From Bacteroidales bacterium (GTDB lineage Bacteria > Bacteroidota > Bacteroidia > Bacteroidales > VadinHA17), in NCBI GenBank assembly GCA_016715075.1, contig JADKBK010000007.1, forward strand, positions 220,508 through 284,507: a stretch of 64,000 nucleotides of DNA. Reading direction: 5' to 3'. Each line of letters starts with the position of its first letter. The first letter of the stretch is position 1. The notes under the pieces are model-generated. The model worked only from the letters and a program-made list of their open reading frames with translations. It ran no database searches and was not told the DNA's origin. Below are positions 8,672 through 17,722 of the stretch, piece by piece. The position numbers and the translations under genes were made by a program.

Positions 8672-9967
8672 CTAAAAGGAAATTTTACAGCTTATACCGC
8701 CTATGGAATATTTAATATTCCGGGAAGCCTGCTCCGAGATGGGGATCTTCAGGTATGGTTCAATATTCAGAAAAAGTTTTGAAGAGAGGTGCTGTTCAAA
8801 TCCAAAAATGATATTCACCCGGCTGGCAAAATCAAAAGTGTTTAAAGGCTCTTCCGTTGTTTGTTCCGTGGTTTTCACATTTTGCATCTCATAGCCTATA
8901 TTGGGCCTCCCGTCATTTACTTCCACCACTGCCACCATTTGTTGTGAATAACTTGTATTGGCATACTTTTCATTCAGGTAAACCACTGAGGATATGCCGC
9001 TGGAGACATAATAGCTTGTCGATTTTCTGACAAGGAACTTCCAGGTTATATTAAGTGGAATATCCAGGTCCAGCAGTTCTGCTTTAGTTTCTCCCTGAGG
9101 GAGTGCAGGGTCGTTTGAGGGAAGATTGTTTACTACACTAAGGCGTTCAAACTGCAGGCCAGTCGATAATCTGAGAACAGGTAACAATGCGTAATCTGCG
9201 TTTATCCCGCCTGAATAATTGAATGATGAGGCGGTGGCTGTCGATGTGACTCCGGGTGAAATATTGACGCCAAATCTGAACTTCTGACCTGAAGAGCGGT
9301 TGGAAATATCTTTTTCAGGTGTGGCCTGTGTATCCGATTGTGTGTATAGCGGTTTGTATTCCACTGAATCAGCTCCGACTGTTTTATTTTCGGATATATT
9401 GTTTGTATTAAGGTTTGGGAGAAGTGATCCGCCGGCTTTCAAGGTATCGGGAAGCTTTTGACCATCTCTCAGTTCAGATGTGAATGATTCAGATTTGTAT
9501 TCTGAATTGTACTTGAGAGAGGTGTTAGATTTCCCTGTATTTCCCGGGTTAATATCACGGATTCCTTCTGCTGGCAATTCTCCTGATCTGCTCTGGGCAG
9601 TACGATCGGAGACGGCATTACTGGTAAGACTGGTCTCTTTGTTCTCATTGGGAATCTGTTCGGTCACTACCGATTTAGCAAGAGTGTCTTTTGCTGTAAG
9701 GATTACCGGATTACTGTACTCAGGGGATTTGTGACCTGCAGAAGCAGCATTGGTGGAAGGAGCTGAAGGGATCAACCGGAATCCCAGCCAGCCAATCAGG
9801 AGGCTTGCAGCTATTCCGGTGCCAATACGCCAGAAAATCACCTTTTTTCTTCTCTTTCTGGCTTTTACAAAATTCTCCCAGGACCCGAGGATATATTGTT
9901 CTTCATAATTATCCAGGGTGTTCTTAACCAAATCAAGAAAGTCCTTATCAGTTTCCGAATTTTTCAT
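8672..9967 (-). CDS. Membrane-anchored protein with C-terminal outer-membrane-type beta-barrel, sigma-factor partner
   Basis: 431 residues. A charged N-terminal region (1-42, ending KARKRRKK) precedes one transmembrane helix (about 45-64), a long low-complexity Ser/Thr/Asn/Glu linker (about 68-220) and a C-terminal region (about 225-431) with alternating strands and a terminal Phe, resembling PorT/OmpX-like beta-barrels. Its start overlaps the end of the ECF sigma gene by 20 bp, so it is coupled to it. That position is where an anti-sigma factor normally sits. The N-terminal stretch could bind the sigma factor while the rest senses the periplasm; this is inference. The layout is recurrent in Bacteroidetes. 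Confidence 0.65.
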   Translation of the reverse strand: MKNSETDKDFLDLVKNTLDNYEEQYILGSWENFVKARKRRKKVIFWRIGTGIAASLLIGWLGFRLIPSAPSTNAASAGHKSPEYSNPVILTAKDTLAKSVVTEQIPNENKETSLTSNAVSDRTAQSRSGELPAEGIRDINPGNTGKSNTSLKYNSEYKSESFTSELRDGQKLPDTLKAGGSLLPNLNTNNISENKTVGADSVEYKPLYTQSDTQATPEKDISNRSSGQKFRFGVNISPGVTSTATASSFNYSGGINADYALLPVLRLSTGLQFERLSVVNNLPSNDPALPQGETKAELLDLDIPLNITWKFLVRKSTSYYVSSGISSVVYLNEKYANTSYSQQMVAVVEVNDGRPNIGYEMQNVKTTEQTTEEPLNTFDFASRVNIIFGFEQHLSSKLFLNIEPYLKIPISEQASRNIKYSIGGISCKISF

Positions 9968-10517
9968 AATTTGTATTAAAGTACATCTGAAACAGCTCCC
10001 TTAATCTCTTTTTTGCTCTTGTAAGATAGACCCTGGATGTATTCTCGGGTATTTTAAGTAATCCTGCTATCTCCTCATGGCTGTAACCTTCAATTTCATA
10101 GAGGCTGAACACCAGCCTCTGAATTTCAGGCAGCAGGTTTAGCAATCGCAGAATATCCTGAGCCGTAAGCTGGTTTACAATAGTCGGGGATTCATCTGGT
10201 ACGAGAAATGTTTCCTTATCGTCGTAAAGAATATTCCTGTTATTCTTTCTGAATCTGTCAATAGATGTATTTATCACTATTTTGTTCAGCCAGGTCTTGA
10301 AGGATAGTGTGTTGTCAAACCTGCCTATCTGATCAAATACCTTAACGAAGCTGTCATTAACAATTTCAAGAGCATTGTCGCGATTCCTGTTATGTATCAT
10401 TGCAACGCTCAAAGCATACCCGAAAAATCTTTTGTACAGCATCTCCTGAGACTTTACTTTTTTCCGAAGGCACCCCTGAATTATTTCTTCCAAGCTGTCA
10501 TTCCTGGTATCAGCCAC
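9948..10517 (-). CDS. ECF-type RNA polymerase sigma factor
   Basis: 189 residues starting at GTG (10517); the only nearby ATG is out of frame. Region 2 is visible around DNALEIVNDSFVKVFDQI with FKTWLNKIVINTSIDRFRK (region 2.4), and region 4 as LLPEIQRLVFSLYEIEGYS, then HEEIAGLLKIPENTSRVYL and TRAKKRLRE. Directs RNA polymerase to a dedicated promoter set in response to an envelope signal, probably under control of the coupled downstream membrane protein. A perfect 14-bp inverted repeat lies 22 bp upstream of the start codon. Confidence 0.92.
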   Translation of the reverse strand: MADTRNDSLEEIIQGCLRKKVKSQEMLYKRFFGYALSVAMIHNRNRDNALEIVNDSFVKVFDQIGRFDNTLSFKTWLNKIVINTSIDRFRKNNRNILYDDKETFLVPDESPTIVNQLTAQDILRLLNLLPEIQRLVFSLYEIEGYSHEEIAGLLKIPENTSRVYLTRAKKRLRELFQMYFNTNYEKFGN

Positions 10518-10538
10518 GCAAATGCATTTTTTAAGATA

Positions 10539-10576
10539 AGGATGTCATAACCAGGTGTTAACGGTTATGACATCCT
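10539..10576. promoter_or_regulatory. Perfect 14-bp inverted repeat upstream of the sigma gene
   Basis: Arms aggatgtcataacc (10539-10552) and ggttatgacatcct (10563-10576) are exact reverse complements around a 10-nt loop. It lies between the end of the lipoprotein gene (stop at 10620, same minus strand) and the sigma start (10517). No T-run follows on either strand, so it is not a standard intrinsic terminator; it could be a transcript-end hairpin or an operator for the sigma operon. Confidence 0.6.
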
Positions 10577-10619
10577 GTGACTACTCATCCTTTAAATCAG
10601 ATTTACAGATAATAGCAAT

Positions 10620-11645
10620 TTATTTATGTCCTTTCCTGCCGTTCATTGGAGTTACAGTACCATCACCGCCATCAATTGTTTTAAAGAGCTCGCTGAAGTC
10701 GATTATGGAAGTCTTTCCGTTTTCGGTCAGTTCAGCAAGATTATCGCAATTTCCTGATCCGTAATTCAGGGAATAAACTGTTGTTGCCTCATTTTCAATT
10801 GTGGTTATTGTTTCAGTACCCGATACAGGTACCCATGATTCGGTACAGGTATAATCTGTGATCAAAGGTTCTGATACAAGATAGTGATATTCATATCCAT
10901 CAACTTCACTTACATAGTTGTATTCTCCCACATATACCTTATATGAATTATTATCCCATGCGTTTGAATAATCAGAAGAATAAGACACCGAGTTTCCGTC
11001 ATCATAGACCATAGTTATCTCTTCATGCCCTGTTGATGTACCTGACCAGTTGAATTCAACCGGCATGATTGTTACTGTTGAATCACCTGAATTTTCTGTA
11101 CCATCAACAGTGATGTAGGAGTATCCGTCAGAAGTGAAGGTATAATCAGATTCTCCATTCATTTCGACACCATAGGAATAGTAGTTCTCATAAATAACTT
11201 TTGAATAGTAGTTATTATCTTCATTTTTCCAGATGTATGTTATTTTACCTCTGAAGAGTGTTCCATATTCATCGCAGCCATCTCCATAATCATAGATAGT
11301 GGTATGTGTACCATCTTCATTATCAATTTCAGAAACTTTAGCACAAGTCATTGGCATCCAGTAGTCGGTAGAATCCTTATAAACACTGTCAACGTAAACT
11401 GTGGCTGAATCGGAACCTTCTATGCTAAGTGTCCCATCCTTTAACTGGCTATAGCCGATTACTGACATAAAATTACTCATTTTGCCATTACCTGAGTTTA
11501 TTGCATTCATGCGGGTCTCAAGTTCCAGAAGCTTTTTGGCGCTTTCCACGGGATCTTTTTTATCAGTTTTATTCTTATCACATGAGATAATACCTGTAAT
11601 CAGAACCGCAAATAAAACGGCTGCTTTGAATATTTTCCTTTTCAT
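10620..11645 (-). CDS. Lipoprotein of unknown function
   Basis: 341 residues with a clear lipoprotein signal peptide, VLFAVLITGIISC (lipid Cys near residue 22), then a charged linker DKNKTDKKDP. The mature protein is rich in Tyr, Thr, Asp, Gly and Ser with repeating beta-strand-like stretches such as GKITYIWKNEDNNYY and YTFTSDGYSYITVDG. No family recognised. It is upstream of and collinear with the sigma/beta-barrel pair but separated from it by 102 bp containing a strong inverted repeat, so co-transcription is uncertain. Confidence 0.75.
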   Translation of the reverse strand: MKRKIFKAAVLFAVLITGIISCDKNKTDKKDPVESAKKLLELETRMNAINSGNGKMSNFMSVIGYSQLKDGTLSIEGSDSATVYVDSVYKDSTDYWMPMTCAKVSEIDNEDGTHTTIYDYGDGCDEYGTLFRGKITYIWKNEDNNYYSKVIYENYYSYGVEMNGESDYTFTSDGYSYITVDGTENSGDSTVTIMPVEFNWSGTSTGHEEITMVYDDGNSVSYSSDYSNAWDNNSYKVYVGEYNYVSEVDGYEYHYLVSEPLITDYTCTESWVPVSGTETITTIENEATTVYSLNYGSGNCDNLAELTENGKTSIIDFSELFKTIDGGDGTVTPMNGRKGHK

Positions 11646-11900
11646 ATTTTTCCTTAATTAGTTTAACATTTACTCACTAATACGTAAGCTGTTGTTAAAA
11701 CGCTACAAACGGAGTAAATTTTTTAACCATTCATATGTGTATCAGTAGGACCTTTATACAAAGGTCGTAATAATAAGCCTTTTTCCGGGTTCATTCATCC
11801 ATCCATTTCCTCCTTTTATCAAAAATACTTTTAACATTGGAATGAATTCATTTACTTTATGGTAATTCTCTTTTTCCGGGTTAACTGATATGCTAAAACT

Positions 11901-12677
11901 ATGAAAAAGCTACTTATTCTTTCTCTGATCATTACAAATCTGCTTTCTGTTGTATCTGCACAGGATGTTCCGGTTGTAGTTCCTTCCGATACTGTTAAGA
12001 TCTCAAAGAACTTTATTAAATTCAATGTTACTTCCGCTTTGATAAAGAACTATTCCCTTCAGTATGAGCGGGTCATGACCAGAACAGTTACCCTGGGTCT
12101 CTCAGTCAGGCTTATGCCGGAAACAGGCATTCCTTATGCAGATAATCTTATCAGGTGGTTTGATGTTACTGAACCTGATGCACAGACTGTTATCAACAAT
12201 ACTCTTATAAGCAACTATGCAATTACACCAGAGATCAGGTTCTACACAGGGAAGAAGAGATATGGCAATGGGTTTTATTTCTCTCTCTTTTACAGGTATG
12301 GCCATTATGCTTTTAACAATGCAGTTGTTCCTTACACAACAGATCTCGATGAAGATATTACGCTGAATTCCTCGGGCAATGTGTCATCACACACTGGTGG
12401 TTTCATGATAGGCGCTCAATGGGCCCTGGGTAAACATATTTGTCTCGACTGGTGGATCCTTGGACCTCACTTCGGGATAAGCTCAGGTGAAGGCATTAGT
12501 TTGGCTTCAGCTCCTCTCTCCGAAGTTGATATGCAGGATATAGAGGATACCCTGAATGACATTGATATTCCTATGTTTGACCAGACAGTCAGTATAGCAC
12601 CAGACAAAGTAAAAATGACCTTTGACGGACCCTGGGCAGGAGTAAGGGCCGGATTATCAATAGGAGTCAAATTCTGA
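11901..12677 (+). CDS. Secreted outer-membrane beta-barrel-like protein (DUF3575-like)
   Basis: 258 residues. Signal peptide MKKLLILSLIITNLLSVVSA with cleavage before QDVP. The mature part has a strand pattern (KFNVTSALIKNYSLQYERV, then GFYFSLFYRYGHY) and ends GVRAGLSIGVKF with a terminal aromatic residue, as in small outer-membrane barrels. The opening strand followed by 'SLQYER' resembles the DUF3575 family; this is by eye only. Stands alone, divergent from the lipoprotein upstream. Confidence 0.65.
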   Translation: MKKLLILSLIITNLLSVVSAQDVPVVVPSDTVKISKNFIKFNVTSALIKNYSLQYERVMTRTVTLGLSVRLMPETGIPYADNLIRWFDVTEPDAQTVINNTLISNYAITPEIRFYTGKKRYGNGFYFSLFYRYGHYAFNNAVVPYTTDLDEDITLNSSGNVSSHTGGFMIGAQWALGKHICLDWWILGPHFGISSGEGISLASAPLSEVDMQDIEDTLNDIDIPMFDQTVSIAPDKVKMTFDGPWAGVRAGLSIGVKF

Positions 12678-12767
12678 TCATCACTGCCCTGACTGTTAAA
12701 CCAGGAATATCTACCCAGGTATTTCAGTTTAATCTGCCCAAATAACAGGGCAAAGTCTCTATTTTAT

Positions 12768-12775
12768 TATTTTTG
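12768..12775 (+). promoter_or_regulatory. Candidate -7 box TATTTTTG for the acyl-CoA ligase gene
   Basis: Exact TAnnTTTG match 53 bp before the ATG at 12828; no -33 element recognised. Confidence 0.3.
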
Positions 12776-12827
12776 GTCCCGGGCGGACATATAATCAAAT
12801 CAGTATTAATTACTAAAACTTATTAAT

Positions 12828-14474
12828 ATGAGCAGTATGGTACATACTACAGAATCAGCGTATGAGTATCCTTTATTGATTAAACAACTCTTCCTGGCTC
12901 CCCTGGGCAATAATCCGGAACAGAAGATAATTTACCGGGACAAGATTTCGATTTCGTATATAACATGGAGGCAGAGGGTTCACCGTCTTGCAAATGTTTT
13001 AGCCTCCATTGGAGTAAAACCAGGGAATACGGTGGCAGTTATGGACTGGGATTCGCATAGGTATCTGGAAGCTTATTATGCTGTTCCAATGATGGGTGCC
13101 GTGCTGCATACCATCAATGTCCGTTTGTCTCCGGAGCAGATGGTTTATACAATAGACCATGCTGAGGATGATGTTATCATCTGTCATTCTGACTTTCTGC
13201 CATTAATGGAAGCTGTCAGGGGACGAATAAGTGAAGGAAGGAAATTCATCCTTATTGATGAAGGCAGGGATCCTTCCCTCCATCATTTCCATTTTGAAGG
13301 GGAGTATGAAGAGATGATTGACAATGCATCACCGGACTTTGATTTTCAGGACTTTGATGAGAACCTTAGGGCTACCACATTCTATACAACCGGCACAACA
13401 GGCTTGCCTAAAGGGGTGTTTTTCTCACACAGGCAGCTTGTACTTCATACACTTACAGCTACAGCTTCCCTGGCTTCCTCTTCTTTACAAGGCCGTTTTC
13501 ACAGGGAATCCGTTTATATGCCACTCACTCCGATGTTCCATGTTCATGCATGGGGTATTCCTTACATTGCTACTTTTATGGGCACTAAACAGATCTACCC
13601 GGGTAAGTATATTCCTGCATTGATATTGAAACTGATGGATCAGCACAAGGTATCTTTCAGTCATTGTGTGCCATCTATACTCCATATGCTCCTTAAGGAT
13701 CCCTTGTCCAATAATATTGATTTGTCACACTGGACATGTGTCATCGGGGGTGCTGCCCTGCCCAGGGGAATAGCATTGGAGGCGTTGAAGAGAGGAATTG
13801 ATGTTTTTGCAGGTTACGGCATGTCGGAAACATGCCCTGTAGTAGCTCTTTCACAATTAAGCATGAAAGATCTGGATCTCTCATTTGAAGAGCAGGTAAG
13901 GTTACGATGCAGAACAGGCAAACCGATCGGACTGGCTCAGGTCCGGGTTGTTGACCGGGAGGGAAATGAAGTTCCTAACGATGATAAGACACCCGGTGAG
14001 ATCATACTTCGTACTCCGTCATTAACCCAGGGTTATCTGAAAGATCATTCACATTCGGAGAAACTGTGGGAAGGTGGATGGATGCATACAAGTGATGTTG
14101 CATGTGTTGACAGTAACGGGAGTATAAGAATCACAGACAGAACCAAAGATGTAATCAAGGTGGGAGGTGAATGGCTGAGTTCACTTGAGATTGAAGACAT
14201 AATAACCAAGCATGAAAGTGTTTCAGAGGTTGCCGTCATAGGATTGCCTGATGACAACTGGGTTGAAATACCTCTGGCAGTTGTTGTACCAAAGGATCCA
14301 CAGTCATTCAATGACAAGGTAATCATAAGCCTGGTCAGAAGCAGTGTCGATTCCGGCGTGCTTCCAAGGGAAGCCATCCTGCTTAAGGTTAAGACTACAG
14401 ATATTATTGAGAAAACGAGTGTGGGTAAAACGAATAAGGTAGCCCTCAGGGCAAGATTTTTAAAAGAGCTCTGA
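12828..14474 (+). CDS. Fatty acyl-CoA ligase (AMP-binding, AlkK-like)
   Basis: 548 residues, normal for medium/long-chain fatty acid:CoA ligases, which activate fatty acids with ATP and CoA. The AMP-binding P-loop TTGTTGLPKG lies at about 189-198, the A5 motif as YGMSETCPV, and the A7/A8 motifs as GWMHTSDVACVD and ITDRTKDVIKVGGEW. The C-terminal lid ends near KTSVGKTNK, with the catalytic Lys region. The arrangement LTPMFHVHAWGIPY is typical of the AlkK/medium-chain group. Cytoplasmic. Chain-length preference cannot be read from the sequence. An acyltransferase-fold gene follows 180 bp later. Confidence 0.88.
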   Translation: MSSMVHTTESAYEYPLLIKQLFLAPLGNNPEQKIIYRDKISISYITWRQRVHRLANVLASIGVKPGNTVAVMDWDSHRYLEAYYAVPMMGAVLHTINVRLSPEQMVYTIDHAEDDVIICHSDFLPLMEAVRGRISEGRKFILIDEGRDPSLHHFHFEGEYEEMIDNASPDFDFQDFDENLRATTFYTTGTTGLPKGVFFSHRQLVLHTLTATASLASSSLQGRFHRESVYMPLTPMFHVHAWGIPYIATFMGTKQIYPGKYIPALILKLMDQHKVSFSHCVPSILHMLLKDPLSNNIDLSHWTCVIGGAALPRGIALEALKRGIDVFAGYGMSETCPVVALSQLSMKDLDLSFEEQVRLRCRTGKPIGLAQVRVVDREGNEVPNDDKTPGEIILRTPSLTQGYLKDHSHSEKLWEGGWMHTSDVACVDSNGSIRITDRTKDVIKVGGEWLSSLEIEDIITKHESVSEVAVIGLPDDNWVEIPLAVVVPKDPQSFNDKVIISLVRSSVDSGVLPREAILLKVKTTDIIEKTSVGKTNKVALRARFLKEL

Positions 14475-14653
14475 GAATATGGACTGATCTAAGGTAGCAT
14501 TAACCTTGATTCTCAAAGCGGCTTTATGCAAATCTGAATGACAGATTTCTTATTTTCATAATGAGAGATTTTTTATATTTGATTTTATCTGTCTGGATGC
14601 CTCACGGAGCAGGGCTATAGAGAAAGCGGGATTAATATTAATAACCTTCTGAA

Positions 14654-15445
14654 ATGAATGGCAAATTTTCATTTAAAAGTTTTCCACAATCAAGGATTGC
14701 AACATTTGATATTTTTTCACTGGGATTACTTAAGCATCATGTAATCGCTCTGTTGGAATTTGATGTTACACAAAGCAGAAAAAAGCTTCAGGATTTAAGG
14801 AAGCAGGGAATAAATGTCTCTTTTAACGCCTGGATTATTAAAGTGATCAGCAGTGTTCTTCAGAAACACCCGGAAGCATCAGCTTATCTATACAACAAAA
14901 GGAAACTCATTATTTTTGATGATATTAACATTTCAGTCCTGGTAGAGAAAAAAATCAATGGTAAAAGAGTCCCAATTCCTGTGGTAATTGAAAAAACCAA
15001 CGGGAAAAGTGCACTTGAAATAACATCTGAGATAGAAAATGCGAAAAACCAGCAATTAACAAATTCGGATATAGTAATAAATAAACAGACATCATTTTCA
15101 GAGAGACTCTATTACCATATGCCCGGATTTCTAAGAAGATTTTTCTGGAAGCTGATGCTGGGTAATCCAAAGATTGCTTACAAAAAAATGGGTAATGCTA
15201 TTGTAACTTCCGTGGGAATGATTGGAATTATAAATGGCTGGTTTATTCATAAATCGATACATCCTGTTTCTTTTGGTATAGGATCAATTATTAAAAAGCC
15301 GATCGTTATTGATAATGAAATTAAAATCAGGGAAATTCTGCACATGACAATTCTCGTTGATCACGATCTTATAGACGGCGCTCCGATGGTAAGATTATTA
15401 AATGAATTAACAAGATTGATCGAGACCGGAGAATTTACAGGTTGA
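14654..15445 (+). CDS. Free-standing 2-oxoacid dehydrogenase E2-type acyltransferase catalytic domain
   Basis: 263 residues corresponding to only the catalytic (CAT-fold) domain of dihydrolipoamide acyltransferases; lipoyl and subunit-binding domains are absent. The catalytic signature appears as VDHDLIDGAPMVRLLNEL (family DHRxxDGA). The N-terminus has SRIATFDIFSLGLLKHHV and VSFNAWIIKVISSVLQKHP, matching the start of the domain. Such stand-alone versions probably transfer acyl groups between CoA and an unknown acceptor. It follows an acyl-CoA ligase in the same direction, which may supply its substrate; that link is inference. Confidence 0.8.
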   Translation: MNGKFSFKSFPQSRIATFDIFSLGLLKHHVIALLEFDVTQSRKKLQDLRKQGINVSFNAWIIKVISSVLQKHPEASAYLYNKRKLIIFDDINISVLVEKKINGKRVPIPVVIEKTNGKSALEITSEIENAKNQQLTNSDIVINKQTSFSERLYYHMPGFLRRFFWKLMLGNPKIAYKKMGNAIVTSVGMIGIINGWFIHKSIHPVSFGIGSIIKKPIVIDNEIKIREILHMTILVDHDLIDGAPMVRLLNELTRLIETGEFTG

Positions 15446-15483
15446 CTTTATTTGCTCTACCCGGCCGCGAATAAATCTATTAA

Positions 15484-15750
15484 ATAAACGATACATTTGA
15501 TACAAACAGGGTATTTCAGGAAAAAATTTGCTTTTCAAGGGAGAACAGTCAGGGAACAAAGTACTTTGCCCTTTTTACAGGTGAAGGGAAGGTTACGCTT
15601 CCAATAAGTGTCGGATCGGGAAAAAAGCTGAAAGTCAAAACATCAGATAATATTAACGTAAAGTTCCGGGTACTCGATAGGCATATTGAGCTTGCAGGTG
15701 CTCAGGAGATCTCAGGAAAAAAAATCAGTATAGAGGTTATTGGAAAATAA
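15484..15750 (+). pseudogene. C-terminal remnant of a secreted glycosidase-like protein
   Basis: An open frame of 88 codons with no ATG or plausible start, lying in the 386-bp gap after the acyltransferase. It reads GTKYFALFTGEGKVTLPI, later VKFRVLDRHIELAGA, and ends KISIEVIGK before TAA. The beta-sandwich-like pattern resembles the C-terminal accessory domain of glycoside hydrolases (for example GH29 fucosidases), but I cannot name the family with confidence. Reads as the tail of a gene whose 5' part has been deleted. Confidence 0.45.
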
Positions 15751-15831
15751 GGTGCCTATATGTATAAGTCATTCTTAATTTGAATTAATAACAATATCTA
15801 TTAGCCCCGGCATTTATGGATAATCCGGTTT

Positions 15832-16821
15832 TTATAACTGCAAATCTCTGATTGAAGCCTGAAATACTTCTTCCGGAATATTGTCTATAAGATCACTGAT
15901 AGATTCCCTGTTTTGCATTCTCTTAACAACTTCTGCGAACAACGGGGCAACGGATATTATCTTTATTTTGGGAGATTTTTTTATACGAGGATTATTAATA
16001 GAGTCGGTAGCTAAAACCATTGTAATATCACTTTTCTCAATCGCCTCAACGCCTTTTATACTGAGGGGGATATGTGAAAGACAAGCAATTATACTCTTTG
16101 TTCCCCGCTTTTTCAATATTTTGGCGGTCTCAACAATTGTACCCGCGGAAATGCTGAAATCATCAATAATTACTGCATCCTTACCTGAAACGTCACCTAT
16201 GAGTTCCATTATTTCTGCATTTTCATCGTGAGAAGTTCTGATTTTATCTCCCACAGCAAAATCTACTCCCAGTTCTGCAGCAAATTTTCTGGCATTCTTG
16301 GCAAATCCCGCATCAGGAGATACCACAATAGTATTATCTGACATTATTGTTTTCAGATACTTTGCCAGCAAAGGGCCGGCAAACAGATGGTCGACCGGTT
16401 TTTTAAAGAATCCCTGGATCTGAGCTGCATGGAGATCCATTGTTATTACTCTGTCTGCACCTGCAAGTTCAATACATTCTGCACAAACTCTTGCCCTTAT
16501 TGATACTCTTGACTCATCTTTTTTATCTCCTTTTGCATAGCTGAAATAGGGGACTACAGCTGTAACATACCTGGCTCCTGATCTTTTGAAGGCATCCATC
16601 CAGAATAATAATTCGACAAACTCATTATTAGGATCCAGACCTAAAGGCAGTACCAGGTAAACTTCCTCGTCACGTACGTGATCAACAATCCTTACATAAG
16701 TATTCCCATCAGAAAAACTTTTGATTTCTGTTCTGCCAATGGTTATTCCGAGGTATTGACACATACGCTCGGCAAATTCCTTACCAGAACTGCCTGCAAA
16801 TATTTTTATGTCTGAATTCAT
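15832..16821 (-). CDS. prs: Ribose-phosphate pyrophosphokinase (PRPP synthetase), divergent
   Basis: 329 residues. Makes PRPP from ribose-5-phosphate and ATP for nucleotide, His and Trp synthesis. Family landmarks: KIFAGSSGKEFAERM at the start, FSDGNTYVRI, PYFSYAKGDKKDE (the flexible ATP loop, usually PYxxYARQDRK), MDLHAAQIQGFF (canonical) and VVSPDAGFAKNA. The PRPP-binding loop reads DDFSISAGT where the canonical form is DDxxDTGGT, so the third acidic residue and one Thr are replaced. Length and overall order are otherwise normal. Could be a functional variant subgroup or a second, specialised paralogue. Confidence 0.85.
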   Translation of the reverse strand: MNSDIKIFAGSSGKEFAERMCQYLGITIGRTEIKSFSDGNTYVRIVDHVRDEEVYLVLPLGLDPNNEFVELLFWMDAFKRSGARYVTAVVPYFSYAKGDKKDESRVSIRARVCAECIELAGADRVITMDLHAAQIQGFFKKPVDHLFAGPLLAKYLKTIMSDNTIVVSPDAGFAKNARKFAAELGVDFAVGDKIRTSHDENAEIMELIGDVSGKDAVIIDDFSISAGTIVETAKILKKRGTKSIIACLSHIPLSIKGVEAIEKSDITMVLATDSINNPRIKKSPKIKIISVAPLFAEVVKRMQNRESISDLIDNIPEEVFQASIRDLQL

Positions 16822-17131
16822 ATTTTTTTCTTTTATATGTCAGAAAAAAGCAACTACAATTGAAATCCGTCACTAAACAATGTTTTCCTGTACAGGGATT
16901 TAGGGACTGCTAATTTACGACTGCTCTTTTATTTATCCTAACGGTATCGTGGTAAAAGACCGTTTCACAGGCCGAAATGCCGTATTAGCTTATCTTTTCC
17001 TGTAATGCCAGCCCTGCCTGTTCTGCTTTATAATGTTCGCGGATATTAATGCGATTTAACTACTATCTGATAGCCTTTTGGCAACATATTTACTATTTTT
17101 AAGGCTCAAAAGAAGCAATACTGACAGATCT

Positions 17132-17722
17132 ATGATAAGCGGCCTGACTAAATGGTTAAATAAAAAATACCCTCAGAACTATATCATTAAGAATCCCTTC
17201 ATAGGTTCATTACTCTTCCTCGCATTCTGTATCTTCTTCGTTATCGTTTATAAACCGATTCAAACCCATGAATCCCGTTTTTTTAATTATGAGATGACAG
17301 TGGCTGTTTATTGTTTTATTGTTGCTCTGCCATTATTCGGGTTGATAAGGATTCTGAAAAGCATTAATTACTTTTCAAATTCAGATGAATGGACTATTCT
17401 TAAGGAATTGTTATCAGTTGTTCTGTCACTTCTGGGGACGGGCATCACTGTATATTTTTCAGGCTTCCTGCCTGAACCACCATTGCAGAGATGGAATCTG
17501 GCAACTTTTTTTGATTCTTTATTATCTGCATTTCTGATATTCGCCGTTCCCTTAAGTATTTTTTCACTGATTAATTACCGTTTCTTACTGGTATCAGATA
17601 AAATAAAACAGTATAATACTGAATCCAAATTATCTTCGCCTGGAGAGATAGAAGAATTGATCAGGATAGAGTCTCAGGGCATATTCATCTCAGAATACAA
17701 GTCCGGTCAGCCATCCCCATAA
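17132..17722 (+). CDS. Truncated LytTR-type regulator: membrane domain only
   Basis: 196 residues from the ATG at 17132 (a TTG at 17078 adds 18). The sequence LNKKYPQNYIIKNPFIGS followed by four hydrophobic segments (about 25-45, 61-80, 94-113 and 129-149) is the N-terminal membrane half of Bacteroidetes LytTR transcription factors. In full-length relatives a LytTR DNA-binding domain of about 100 residues follows the motif seen here as EELIRIESQ. Instead the frame ends 14 residues later with ISEYKSGQPSP, and its last 33 nt overlap the 3' end of the convergent yqaA-like gene. The DNA-binding domain appears lost by a deletion or rearrangement near 17680-17700. Confidence 0.6.
   Translation: MISGLTKWLNKKYPQNYIIKNPFIGSLLFLAFCIFFVIVYKPIQTHESRFFNYEMTVAVYCFIVALPLFGLIRILKSINYFSNSDEWTILKELLSVVLSLLGTGITVYFSGFLPEPPLQRWNLATFFDSLLSAFLIFAVPLSIFSLINYRFLLVSDKIKQYNTESKLSSPGEIEELIRIESQGIFISEYKSGQPSP

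Noticed and set aside
14468..14519. Imperfect inverted repeat after the acyl-CoA ligase stop
   Set aside because: Eleven-bp arms with one mismatch but a 30-nt loop and no T-run; too weak for a terminator call.
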